Below are positions 44,793-60,568 of a stretch of 64,000 nucleotides of DNA, one piece after another. How positions within the stretch are numbered: the first letter of the stretch is position 1; every line of letters begins with the position of its first letter. Both the position numbers and the translations under genes were made by a program. The stretch spans positions 31,844,943-31,908,942 of the forward strand of contig NC_083571.1 of NCBI RefSeq assembly GCF_027579695.1. The letters run 5' to 3'. Source of the stretch: Neoarius graeffei. Taxonomy: Eukaryota; Chordata; Actinopteri; Siluriformes; Ariidae. The notes below the pieces were generated by a model. It worked only from the letters and a program-made list of their open reading frames with translations. It was not told the DNA's origin and searched no databases.

Positions 44793-44940
44793 TGTTTCAA
44801 GAACGAGGACACGATGGTGCGGGTGTACTTGACTATTCGTGTTGTTGCAAGAGGCCGCAAGTTACAGTGGGTAATCACATAGAACAACCACAGGTGCAGT
44901 AACACAAACAACAGCAGGTGGCAGCACACATCCTGTAACA
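44793..44940 (-). repeat. 5' LTR
   Basis: The 148-bp upstream LTR in element orientation. Short for the class; no clear TATA box. Confidence 0.95.
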
Positions 44941-45865
44941 CCATCCGCCGTTGCCAGCTAAATTTCTATAGTTCAAAGAAGAAGCCGTATCTAAACATGA
45001 TCCAGAAGCGCAGACGTCTTCTCTGGGCCAAAGCTCATTTAAAATGGACTGTGGCAAAGTGGAAAACTGTTCTGTGGTCAGACGAATCAAAATTTGAAGT
45101 TCTTTATGGAAATCAGGGACGCCGTGTCATTCGGACTAAAGAGGAGAAGGACGACCCAAGTTGTTATCAGCGCTCAGTTCAGAAGCCTGCATCTCTGATG
45201 GTATGGGGTTGCATTAGTGCGTGTGGCATGGGCAGCTTACACATCTGGAAAGACACCATCAATGCTGAAAGGTATATCCAGGTTCTAGAGCAACATATGC
45301 TCCCATCCAGATGACGTCTCTTTCAGGGAAGACCTTGCATTTTCCAACATGACGATGCCAAACCACATACTGCATCAATTACAGCATCATGGCTGCGTAG
45401 AAGAAGGGTCCAGGTACTGAACTGGCCAGCCTGCAGTCCAGATCTTTCACCCATAGAAAACATTTGGCGCATCATAAAACGGAAGATACGACAAAAAAGA
45501 CCTAAGACAGTTGAGCAACTAGAATCCTACATTAGACAAGAATGGGTTAACATTCCTATCCCTAAACTTGAGCAACTTGTCTCCTCAGTCCCCAGACATT
45601 TACAGACTGTTGTAAAGAGAAAAGGGGATGTCTCACAGTGGTAAACATGGCCTTGTCCCAACTTTGAGATGTGTTGTTGTCATGAAATTTAAAAAATCAC
45701 CAAATTTTTCTCTTTAAATGATACATTTTCTCAGTTTAAACATTTGATATGTCATCTATGTTCTATTCTGAATAAAATATGGAATTTTGAAACTTCCACA
45801 TCACTGCATTCCATTTTTATTTACAATTTGTACTTTGTCCCAACTTTTTTGGAATCGGAGTTGTA

Positions 45866-47184
45866 CATTATACAGGTATTAGCTATAATTTCTACAGTAT
45901 TGACTCAGCATTTGCTGCTTTCAGGTTTGGGGATAGATGGCATAAGCTGGATATTTGTCTACCTAAATTGTGCACTACCATGTAATGCATGTACCGTAAT
46001 GTTTTGTCGCGCTCTAGAAGGTACAACAGATTTTCTCCAAACCGGACCTGACTGGAAAGTCTCAAAATATCCTGCAGCCGTTTTTAAAACTTGTATCTCA
46101 AGTGAAGTGGTTGTCTCTTGGACTGTGCAAATCATTCATGAATAAAATATGAATTGGAGGGGGAAATGGTTATGTAAAAAGAATCTCTGGGTTTGTGTAT
46201 CTGCAGTGAAAAAAATCTCTGCAGACTCGTCATATCCTGAGTGCGCTAAATAAAAAGGTATTCTTAGGTCAAAGAGGGCAGAGCTTATGGTAAATACCGT
46301 GGCGTGATTTGCCGAGGGAATTGAAAACTTGATCCCGATCAACACTAGTTAAACTTGTCTCATTACGTAAAGTCTGACAGCTGAACTAATGTTCTTTGGT
46401 TGACATAGCGAGCTCATTTATCAAACTCTCCTCGTATCTCGTTACCTGTAACATCAAAATGCAGCTCTCTTGCCCTCTCTCCTTTAGAATTTCATCCAAG
46501 GTTACTTCCTTCACGGTTCCTTCCAAATGCAAATAAGGCTTGAGTCTGGTGAGGTCCCAAGGTCCCTTCTGGAGTCAGTATGACCTAATTATGTCATGTG
46601 GCTCTAGTGTTGTTTTAAACATGGCTCAAACGAGCCTGAAGGACTTCTGTCTAAAACGACCTTAAGCTAATCAAAAAGAGCAAACCTAAATGAACTTGCC
46701 ATAGAGCTACATCATCATAAATTGATATCAAGGTTTATGGCCTGTGAGGACAGCTTCAAGTCATTCGATGAAGCACTGCTGTAAGATTATGATTCAAACA
46801 CTTAAACCACATTTTAATAATGTCTAAGGGCAGTTTATGAGTCAGTTTAACCTAATTACGCTACATCATGTGCCCTTTATGTGGATTTAAGCAGCTAATC
46901 AGATGGAACAGAAACGCAAGGTACGTGTTGAAGCCACTTTCTCCAAGAGACAAGCCTAGTACTAGTACTTAACAGTACTTAATAATTAATCTTTAAAAAG
47001 CTTCTCGGAATAGCAAAGAATAGTTGAGCAGTCCGAGTTTATAAAAACGTTCTCGGGTTTAAAGCTTAAAACGGCAGCAACGAGAAAAACAGTGAGGCTA
47101 AAGATGAAGCTCTGCCAAACGTCTTTTGGGTGCAATGAGATAATATTTGAAATTACTTGTAATGCAACACCAGTTTCATCAATT
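45866..47184. other. Spacer without recognisable features
   Basis: About 1.3 kb. The plus-strand ORF at 45744-46145 starts in Tc1 terminal repeat and is not a gene. Confidence 0.45.
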
Positions 47185-47420
47185 CAAGCAGCTCCGTTGG
47201 CCCGAGTGAGGCCTGTGGTGAAGCTGCGTTGTTGGACCCATTGAGAACTACAACCCCGATTCCAAAAAAGTTGGGACAAAGTACAAATTGTAAATAAAAA
47301 CGGAATGCAATGATGTGGAAGTTTCAAAATTCCATATTTTATTCAGAATAGAACATAGATGACATATCAAATGTTTAAACTGAGAAAATGTATCATTTAA
47401 AGAGAAAAATTAGGTGATTT

Positions 47421-47916
47421 TCACTACGTTCAGACTGCAACCTGAAACGACCCATATCCAATTTTTTTGCCCATATGCGACCTGTATCCGATTTGTTATT
47501 GACCATCTGAACGACACAGATCCGATTTTTTTCACATGCGACCCAGGCCGCTTGGATATGTGGTCCTAATTCCGATGCATATCCGTTATTTTCACATGCG
47601 ACTGCAGTCTGACCGGACAGGTCGCATTCATGCGACCTACACGTCATCAACAAGAGACAAACGTCACTATTCTGCGTTGGCTAATCCCGCCTCTTTGGTG
47701 GAAACTTGAAGAGTGCGCTTTTTTTTTTACGTATTACGTAGATGTGCTTATTACGTGTCAATTTGCGCATGCGGGACACTTTTGGGTCGTTTTCCGTTCA
47801 TATTGGAGATCGCATACAAGTCTCATATAATTGGTAATGTGAACGGCCTAACAAAAAAATCAGATTTCACAACAAATCGGATATGGGTCGTTTCAGGTTG
47901 CAGTCTGAACGTAGTG
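47421..47916. mobile_element. MITE nested in Tc1 A4 (CACTACGTTCAGACTGCAAC ends)
   Basis: Perfect inverted ends of over 30 bp: CACTACGTTCAGACTGCAAC and GTTGCAGTCTGAACGTAGTG. The interior repeats GATATGGGTCGTTTC and CATATCCGA-type words. The intact Tc1 sequence is AGGTGATTTTAAATTTCATG, here split after GATTTT, so at most one base is duplicated. Superfamily unassigned. Confidence 0.88.
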
Positions 47917-47966
47917 TAAATTTCATGACAACAACACATCTCAAAAAAGTTGGGACAAGGCCATGT

Positions 47967-49047
47967 TTACCACTGTGAGACATCCCCTTTTCTCTTTACA
48001 ACAGTCTGTAAACGTCTGGGGACTGAGGAGACAAGTTGCTCAAGTTTAGGGATAGGAATGTTAACCCATTCTTGTCTAATGTAGGATTCTAGTTGCTCAA
48101 CTGTCTTAGGTCTTTTTTGTCATATCTTCCGTTTTATGATGCGCTAAATGTTTTCTATGGGTGAAAGATCTGGACTGCAGGCTGGCCAGTTCAGTACCCG
48201 GACCCTTCTTCTACACAGCCATGATGCTGTAATTGATGCAGTATGTGTTTGTCATGTTGGCATTGTCATGTTGGAAAATGCAAGGTCTTCCCTGAAAGAG
48301 ACGTCGTCTGGATGGGAGCATATGCTGCTCTAGAACCTGGATATACCTTTCAGCATTGATGGTGTCTTTCCAGATATGTAAGCTGCCCATACCACACGCA
48401 CTAATGCAACCCCATACCATCAGAGATGCAGGCTTCTGAACTGAGCGCTGATAACAACTTAGGTCGTGCTTCTCTTTAGTCCGAATGACACGGCGTCCCT
48501 GGTTTCCATAAAGAACTTCAAATTTTGATTCGTCTGACCACAGAACAGTTTTCCACTTTGCCATAGTCCATTTTAAATGAGCCTTGGCCCAGAGAAGACG
48601 TCTGCGCTTCTGGATCGTGTTTAGATACAGCTTCTTCTTTGAACTATAGAGTTTTAGCTGGCAACAGCGGATGGCACGGTGTATTGTGTTCACAGATAAT
48701 GTTCTCTGGAAATATTCCTGAGCCCATTTTGTGATTTACAATACAGAAGCATGCCTGTATGTGATGCAGTGCCGTCTAAGGGCCCGAAGATCACGGGCAC
48801 CCAGTATGGTTTTCCGGCCTTGACCTTTACGCACAGAGATTCTTCCAGATTCTCTGAATCTTTTGATGATATTATGCACTGTAGATGATGATATGTTCAA
48901 ACTCTTTGCAATTTTACACTGTCGAACTCCTTTCTGATATTGCTCCACTATTTGTTGGCGCAGAATTAGGGGGATTGGTGATCCTCTTCCCATCTTTACT
49001 TCTGAGAGCCGCTGCCACGCCAAGATGCTCTTTTTATACCCAGTCAT
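47967..49047 (-). pseudogene. Tc1 transposase, family A, frameshifted (copy A4)
   Basis: Starts [14 protein letters not shown] at 49047. It is open to a TAA at 48736-48738 (Glu to stop in VLEITKW), resumes at 48693-48211 with WSDESKF and FQHDNA, then shifts frame at a 14-bp-scale rearrangement (TGTCATGTTGGCATTGTCATG) before the Glu. The Arg codons mutated in A1 and A3 are intact here. Confidence 0.9.
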
Positions 49048-50124
49048 GTTAATGACCTATTGCCAATTGACCTAATGAGTTGCAATTTGGTCCTCCAGCT
49101 GTTCCTTTTTTGTACCTTTAACTTTTCCAGCCTCTTATTGCCCCTGTCCCAACTTTTTTGAGATGTATTGCTGTCATGAAATTTCAAATGAGCCAATATT
49201 TGGCATGAAATTTCAAAATCTCACTTTCGACATTTGATATGTTGTCTATGTTCTATTGTGAATACAATATCAGTTTTTGAGATTTGTAAATTATTGCATT
49301 CCATTTTTATTTACAATTTGTACTTTGTCCCAACTTTTTTGGAATCGGGGTTGTAGGATGGAACTGCTCTACTGGGCCCAAGGAGACCTGTGATAGTTCT
49401 GCTGTTCTGGGGAAAACAAGGCTTGTAATGGATCCCCAGTCAATTTCATGCAGTCGTATCTGTGGTGCAGCGGGCCCTAATAAAATCTGCTGCTCAATGG
49501 TGTAGTTGGGCTTTTAGCTGAGCCCGTGATCGAGTTGTGCCATGACACTCAATGAGGCCTATGGTTGCCCAATCAGACCTGCTATGGAGCTGCACCCTGG
49601 GACTCCGTGAGACCTGTGCAGGAGCTGTTCCATTGGGACCAGTAAGGCCTGTAATGGAGCTGTACCACGGCATCCAATGAGGCCTGTGATGGAGCAGCAC
49701 CATGGAGCTGTGGACCAGCAAGAGCTCTGGTCTCCACAACACGACCGGCCCCATTAGAGGAATTCAGAAAACACTCTAATGGGTTCAGTGAGGCCTGTGG
49801 TGGAGCTGCACTATGGGACTCAAGACCTGTGGTAGAACTGTTCATTCGTACCATTAAGGCCTATGAACTTAACCTGTGCTTGCGTGTCCTCGTTACTCAC
49901 AGGAATGATTTTCCTTTTCACTAACTATAGAAGCTTCCACTTGTTCTTCAGACTTACGGTAAGGTTACTCTGGCTATCCTCAATCATAAGCATGATCACA
50001 GTGAAGCCGATTAGAACAGCCATGCTGTAGACATGAAGCCAAAGTCTTTCCCGCACCATTTATGGCGCGTTTGGCAGTGCCGATCTCCATTTCATAGCCC
50101 TCGGCCTCTTGCCTATATTACATA

Positions 50125-50297
50125 GCTAGGGTTACAGTGGGGGGCTAGTCCTCTGGTAACCGCGAGGGTTTGAGCGTGCCTTGCCAGATGGCAGTACGCA
50201 GCATTTTTATGATGGTCTTTAGTATGACCCGACCGTGAGCAGAACTCGCGATCTCCCGATCGAGAGGCAGACACGCTAACCACTAGGCCACTCGCCG
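50125..50297 (-). repeat. Third tRNA-derived SINE type
   Basis: On the minus strand CGGCGAGTGGCCTAGTGG leads into an A-box-like TGGTTAGCGTG. A decayed B-box region (CGCGAGTTCTGC) follows, then CGGGTCATACTAAAGACC. The head resembles a tRNA, but the fold and CCA end are not those of a functional tRNA gene. Confidence 0.65.
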
Positions 50298-50949
50298 GTA
50301 TGATATGAGGACATGAAGCAAACGTTAATCTAAACAACTCCCAGAGTGAAGCTAAAACAATATAGTTGGGGGAGGGGGGGATGTCAGTTGTGTGTGGTAA
50401 ACACTCTACAATTCTCTTCAGTAGACTGAATATTTTCAGGCATTTATCCATCATTTATTTACAAAGTTTATCCCAAGGCTTTCAAGACAATTTACACTTC
50501 AGAACCGTGAGGTCGTGTGAACCTGGTAATGTTGTTCTTCCCAACATTCAGCAGAACTAATGAAGCCTTTCCACTGAACTCCAAGTCGCCCAGCTGCGTG
50601 GACCTGCTGTTTGTCCTTTTCAAATTATTTGCATGGAGAGTACAGTGTGAAGGTCATCTTACTGAGACAGAAGCTTTAACGGTGTACCATGTCGCCCTCT
50701 AGAGGTCACAATTGAAATCACAGGGATATTATAAAAAAGTGTTTGCATTTAAAGAAGTGCAATCATTTCTACAGAATACTGGGTTTCAGGATTTCAGCTC
50801 CATTAGATTAATATTTTTCATACCTGTCCTGGAGAAAATTACAGCAAATCTTTTGATGCATTGTATTGATGTATTTCCTGTTGCACAGCAGTTGTATGCC
50901 CTTGACTCATTATGATGGAAAATGAATGTCAGAAGAAATAAAACCTCAA
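50298..50949. other. Spacer with a plus-strand AATAAA
   Basis: AATAAA at 50936-50941 on the plus strand faces the putative rnf38 poly(A) signal. No plus-strand exon recognised upstream. Confidence 0.4.
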
Positions 50950-51669
50950 GTTGTGGAAGAGAACATTATACATTTATTACTGAACCACCCTTTCAAATCC
51001 AAAAAGACTGGGAATTGGGGTCAGAGAGGAACCAAAAAAAAAAAAAAAAAACCAAACAAAAATCATTGCACTACTTAGTAAAGCGTTACTAGTAATAACT
51101 CTCATAGAAAATGTACAAATGTTTGTTAAAAATTTTTATATCAAGCCTTCAAATGATTTTGGTTACAGATATTATACATAAGAAACTACATGTTAAACGA
51201 TACAATTGTACTTTTAATGGAAAACAAATTAAAACCCATTTAAAAAAAAAAAAAGAGGATCAGAAGCTGTCTCATTCGTTTAGCAAAAAAATAAAACAAA
51301 GGAAAAAAGATAACACCATAAATAGTAAAAATGAGGTAACTGCTATTGTACCAAGCAGGAGGGAAAATACATACATTATAAAGTAAAACGTCGGGTTTAG
51401 TAAAGCGATCCAAGACAAATAAGAGGAATATTGTGACGTTGCGATCACTGCATCAGCGATATGATGCATGACGTTGATGCTGGAGAACGGCTGAAAGGCA
51501 TCTGCAGTTAAGACACTACGGGTTTGCGAGCTACGAGAGCTTAATGATGTAACCGTTTATTACTCACACCTTCACTGGCACACACATACCCAAGTCGAGG
51601 CAGGGACGGTCGTGGTTATGATAATCCTATGAAGCATCTATGGCAGGTTATTACACACACAGAGGATTG

Positions 51670-51700
<31 letters not shown>

Positions 51701-53912
51701 CTGAGAAAGGAAACCGTGTTTGTTGTGCGTTACTTTTAGAATAAAACATGAACTGGGAATAATGCAAATTCTACCAACGTGCCATTGTGTCTCACACACA
51801 CACACACACACACACGTGCTACCTGATCATACATTTATAAAGTCAGAAAGTTGAACTGCAGGTTTGTCGTAAATATTGCCAAGTGCTGAATGATGTAGTG
51901 CTGAGCATGAAATCAAAATGGAAGTGTACATCAGTGTGTCTCTCCCAAATTTCTCCATCTTATACAAGTGGTTTTGCAAATCAACAATCGAATTTTCACC
52001 AAATATGCTCAAAATCAGCTGAGATTTTTCCCTCTGAAACTTTAGTTGTGCACTTCAGCCACAAGATTTAGCTTGCTGGGGGGAGAAAAAAAAAAAAAGA
52101 AAGAAAGCGCCTTTCCTCAAACAACTTGTTTTTTCAAAAAACGTCACTGCTTAGCTACATGGTCGAAGATCACGAGATTGAACGAAGGTGCCATAGACAT
52201 CCACACACCAGGGGTCCGAGAGAGCAAAACCGGCGAGGACATGCACTCTCTCTCTCTCCTGTGTCAACCACAGAAACACTAGCCAATAATGGGCATCTGT
52301 GAGCTTGTGTATGCAGAAGAGGGCGGATAGCGCTTTTCTCAAAGTGTGCTGTTACATCGCCCAGTTCGAAAACAAACAGCAGCTTCATGTGTCTCAGAGG
52401 AAGCAATGTTCTGTCATTTTTTCCAATTCCTCTTTGCACATTCTGAATGCGCCAGTACAAAACTAAAGAAGGGGATAGAACAGAAAACTAGCTGATTGAT
52501 AGGCAAACCTCTGGGCTATAAGCAACCTTAGACAAACCTAGCAAGTCGGAATGAACCCAGGAAACTGGACCGATCTTGACGGCGGGGTCGTTTGATCATG
52601 AACAAAACAAACTGTGCAAGGAATTTAACATTTACTGTTAAAAATGAGAAGAAACACAAGAAAAAAAAAATGAACGAGGCTACACTACTAATGCTTATAA
52701 AGGTGTTTTTAACAATCAAGATGGGATTGCCATCGACAACAAGGTCTTCCTGTTGCGAACGGATGATGAACGACTTCATCCTCAAGCTCGCTCTTCTCAA
52801 AATGCTTTGTGGAAATGCGTGTCAATAACCTGCCAAGATTTTTTCTTTAAAAAAAATAATAATAATAAAACAATAAATAATAATAATAAAGATTGCTATG
52901 GAAGGAAGACTACATCCTTCTTTTCCAGGATAACGGCGGGATGTTGGAAAAGAAAGAAAAACAGACTCGAGCCAGGAGAGCCAATAAAAATAAGGCGCCT
53001 CCTGACCAATCACACGCGAGCGCTGCAGCCAATGAGAGACGAGAGCGGGAAGCCAGTGTTCTGTACCACACATACAGGATAAATAATACACGAGTAACCA
53101 AATGATACACCGACACACACACGTGTGCCAACACTCACACACACTCACAGTATTCCAATTCTATATGACTGCCCCACCCATCTTAATAATATAGATACAT
53201 TTTTTTCCTCGTTTTTAGAAGAAAAGAACAATTTCTTTTTTTTGTGTTATTCTGTCCCTCTATATTGATACATCCATTAATATGCAATATTTTTTATTTG
53301 TAAAAGAAAAAGGCTGGAGGGGTGGGGGAAAGGACATGTGCGCGCGCACACAAAAAAAACAAACAAACAAAAAAAAACATTCACTTCCTCACATAAGATA
53401 AATTCACACGCTCGGGAATGTTAGTGTATGCACGCACACACACGCACACCAAATGCAAAATGAGGACCTCAGCCACCCTGTACCCACCTGAAGATAATAA
53501 AATATACAAATAAAGAAATGAAGATGAAGGAAATGGCAGTGATGGAGTGACCTAAATTAAACCGAGAACCATCTTTGGATTCTTGGGGTTAGTAGAACAG
53601 AGTGTGTGTGTGTTTGTTCAGACGTCTGTGCTTGCTTTTTAGAAGAACGACAATGTGATGCAAACAGGAGCTATTCACAGAACTTTTACTGTTAAGGGCA
53701 GGGGAAGAAGAAGAAGGAGGAGAGAGGGGGAGTGTGTGTGTGTGTGTGTGTGTGTATTGTATATATATACTTTTCTCAAAGGAAGTCCAGTGTGTTGTGA
53801 CGTTATGGAAAAGGTCCAGAGGAAACTGCGGAATGGGATGTGTACACGAGTGTGTGTATGAGGCGAGTATGAGTGTGTGTGATGGGGCAGGAGTGAAACG
53901 GGTTGGGACCAG
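50950..53912 (-). other. rnf38: Probable 3' UTR of rnf38
   Basis: Continuous AT-rich DNA directly downstream of the rnf38 stop, free of the transposon copies that crowd the rest of the window, with CA, GA and GT microsatellites (51675, 51793, 53731). Human RNF38 has a long 3' UTR, as I recall. The far end is placed at the AATAAA near 50973. Splicing or earlier poly(A) sites cannot be excluded. Confidence 0.5.
50973..50978 (-). terminator. rnf38: Candidate poly(A) signal of rnf38
   Basis: AATAAA on the minus strand (TTTATT on the plus). Other minus-strand AATAAA-like hexamers exist upstream, for example near 51556. Confidence 0.35.
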
Positions 53913-58334
<4,422 letters not shown>

Positions 58335-60424
58335 CTGTGAGAGTGAGACAGATTGGAGCATGTAAGACTGTAGAGTCTTTCCCTATCAAACTTTCAGAGC
58401 GTTCAAGCTCTCAATACTGAAACATTATTTACTTTTCACAGGCGATTGAATAGATACAAGTTTATTCTATCCGCATTCACTGGATATGAGCAATCGCGAG
58501 CTCTGATTGGCTACTCTACTACTACGATATTAGCTCATATATCGTGAGTAGGGAAAAACAAACAGGCGGATCACGTTGCTGAACTGACTGACGACGAAAT
58601 AAAAAGTCTACTCAAAAGCAAAACCACAAAAAAAAAAAAATACAAAAGCAACACAATATGAAGTAAAAGCATTTGATGGTAAGAATGCATTTTTTTTTCC
58701 CCCTTCAAGAATTATTATAGCCCTTTTCACAAATTGCCAGCCCTTCTGCCGGTTTCTTTACATTCTAAGTGGAAATGATTGTCAAACGCTTTGTAGAAAA
58801 GTTTTTATTTATCGAACTTGCAAAAAATAAAAATGCTCCGTTTCTCAAAATCCAGTGAATGTGGATAGAATAAAAGAGTTATAATCTCGTCATGTGTGGC
58901 TTATAGCCGACTCGGTGCTACGCGCCTCATCGGCCATCAGCTCATGTACGACTCAATTTCATGGAATAACTATTAAGTTTGTCTGCTGAGGTATTAACGG
59001 AGACATAAAAATAATAAATTGCACCGTTCCAGTCCCATTGATCTGCTTACTCACTCACTCGCCTATCTATTAATCGATTTCTCATTTATCATCTATAAAC
59101 CCAGCCATTTACTGTGTACATGAAGAAGCAGATTCATTGCATGGTCACGTCCCAAATGTCATTTCCTTTCAGTGTATTTTAAGCCCTGAAACCTTTGCAA
59201 AAGAAAACAGGATACAAGCTTGTTAATAAACCGAACTTGATTTAAACAATTATGGCACTACGGTACACAGCAAACCCGATATTAAAATCAAATATTAATA
59301 TAGAACACTTGTCAATTAATCAATGGGATAAACAGCAGCTAAGCAATGCAGAAGAAGAAGAAGAAGAGTGTATCTGCTCAGTAGCACACACAGCTAATTA
59401 CGCCCATCCAAACTAAAGCCATTTCCTGCCTGCAACATCACCACCTTCTGTTGCCTTGGGACAGAGTGAGGTCACTTCCTGCAAGAGTGAGGAAATGCTG
59501 GGTGTGGGGAGGGGCTTTTGCGCAACAGATGCGCATGCACACACACACACACGGGCACACATGCAGGACGAGCTTCAGTGTGACGCTGAAATGACACATT
59601 CGTTGTGTTGCAAGCGTTAGTCGACTTGCTCTACAGCACAGTGCGTCGCTTTACAGGAACTCACTGAGTCACTGGGAGCTTTCACAACCACTCATACAGG
59701 ACACGCACACACCCACCCACAAACACACAGAGAGAGATACAGACAGACAGGGAGGTAGACAGAGACCAAGAAAGAGATAAAGACAGAGACTGAGACAAAG
59801 AGAGAAACAAAAAACACATTTTACACCATTAACAAATGGAGAAAAAAAACACACACACAAAAAAAAAAAAGCCAAAATGAGGCACGACTTGGAACATTTT
59901 ACACCCGCACACATCTAAAACCCCTGGGGACACAAGTTGTGGGTGGTAAATTTCACACAGTTCGACAGTCAGGGCGCAGCCATCATCACCACTGAGTGTG
60001 TGAGCACATGTGTCCGTGTTTAATCACTAACAGGAAATCACTGAGGGACGAGATCCAACAAGCACACACAGCTTTTTTTTTTTTTTTTTTACACACACAC
60101 ACAAAAAAAAAAACACGTGCGCCTAATCAGGCTCAGTGTCACGTTTCACACTTGCCTCTGTCTCAGCCTTCACATCAGCACCCAGTCTCTCCACACTTCA
60201 CCCTCTCTTACCCAGAAGCCTCTTCGTTCCCATCAGGAAGCGCAGAAACACAGTGCACATTCAAATCCCAAAGCAAACAATGTCCTTGGCCCGAGTGTGT
60301 GTGTGCACGCGTGTCTGCGTTCACACTGGCAGTAAATTGTGGTCAAAAGAACGAAGACCAGCCTCGACTTTAAGGGTTCAAAAGTGGGCAAAGTTCTCAC
60401 AATCATGACTTGGGGTGATACAAA
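58335..60424. other. rnf38 upstream intron or flank
   Basis: No further rnf38 exon recognised. Contains the MITE at 58461, AGAAGA repeats near 59350, and CA/GA-rich runs at 59540-59860 and 60070-60110. Confidence 0.45.
58461..58874. mobile_element. MITE (TTTATTCTATCC ends) upstream of the rnf38 exons
   Basis: TTTATTCTATCCGCATTCAC followed by TGGAT at the left, and the inverse ATCCAGTGAATGTGGATAGA followed by ATAAA at the right. 414 bp with no coding. The duplication is not resolved. Confidence 0.65.
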
Positions 60425-60448
60425 TTCACCGGCCACTTTATCGGGTTC
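60425..60448. repeat. Solo MITE end
   Basis: TTCACCGGCCACTTTATC matches the terminus of the element at 29053. No partner end nearby. Confidence 0.55.
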
Positions 60449-60568
60449 CGCTCCTGTCGGCGGTGAATGAGAACCTGAGCCTAGAAATGACTCAAACTAG
60501 ACAGTTGAAGGTTTGGAAAAAAAAAACAAAAACACCACCTGGTCTAACAAACCAATTTCCACCATGTA

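Larger units (their letters stand above)
39240..44940 (-). mobile_element. Ty3/gypsy-type LTR retrotransposon with identical LTRs
   Basis: A 5.7-kb element on the minus strand: 148-bp LTR at 44793-44940 (5'), tRNA-Leu-type primer site, gag-protease frame, reverse transcriptase-RNase H-integrase frame, polypurine tract, and 148-bp LTR at 39240-39387 (3'). LTRs run TG to CA and I see no difference between them. The 5-bp target duplication CCATC is at 39235-39239 and 44941-44945. Domain order RT-RNase H-integrase marks Ty3/gypsy (Metaviridae); the Leu primer and two zinc knuckles suggest a Mag-like lineage. No envelope frame. A SINE triplet interrupts it at 39388-40309. Confidence 0.95.
38628..45644 (+). 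pseudogene. Tc1 transposase, family A, rearranged and split (copy A3)
   Basis: MTGYKKNILEWQRL begins at 38628. A 234-bp stretch from GGCTCTCAGAAGTAAAG (38666) is repeated from 38900, so the helix-turn-helix region occurs twice. The first repeat has a 32-bp inverted piece near 38803-38834. The second contains TGA in GTTTGACAG (near 38983), the same site as the stop in A2. The coding sequence is cut at 39234 by the LTR element and resumes at 44946. A further TGA at 45312-45314 equals the A1 stop. The tail holds SPDLSPIENIW and ends at 45644. Confidence 0.9.
38320..45863 (+). mobile_element. Tc1/mariner transposon, family A, copy A3, split by LTR retrotransposon
   Basis: Left end CAACCCCGATTCC at 38320 and the inverse ending GGAATCGGAGTTG at 45863, with TA at 38318-38319 and 45864-45865. 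After removing the LTR element at 39240-44940 and one copy of its 5-bp duplication, the Tc1 sequence rejoins exactly (GTGCCATC to CGCCGTTGCC). It also contains a 234-bp internal tandem duplication and a 32-bp inversion. Confidence 0.95.
47251..49353 (-). mobile_element. Tc1/mariner transposon, family A, copy A4
   Basis: Ends CAACCCCGATTCC and the inverse GGAATCGGGGTTG, TA at 47249-47250 and 49354-49355. Inserted in the minisatellite and itself carrying a 496-bp MITE at 47421-47916 in its left terminal repeat. Confidence 0.95.
47185..49870. repeat. Minisatellite (GAGGCCTGTGATGGAGCTG type) split by Tc1 A4
   Basis: Repeats of about 35-45 bp containing AATGAGGCCTGTGATGGAGC and CCATGGGACC run from 49356 to 49870. 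A matching unit (GTGAGGCCTGTGGTGAAGCT) lies just left of the transposon at about 47206. The overlapping minus-strand ORFs (49494-49854) are produced by the repeat. Confidence 0.8.

Noticed and set aside
39240..44940. Endogenous retrovirus with envelope
   Set aside because: Nothing resembling an envelope frame exists between pol and the 3' LTR; only about 0.2 kb plus SINE copies remain there.
50230..50297. tRNA-like head on the minus strand
   Set aside because: The B-box is decayed and SINE-like sequence follows; listed as a SINE rather than a tRNA gene.
51111..51386. Lys/Ile-rich ORF of 91 codons
   Set aside because: Low-complexity A-rich sequence in the probable rnf38 3' UTR.
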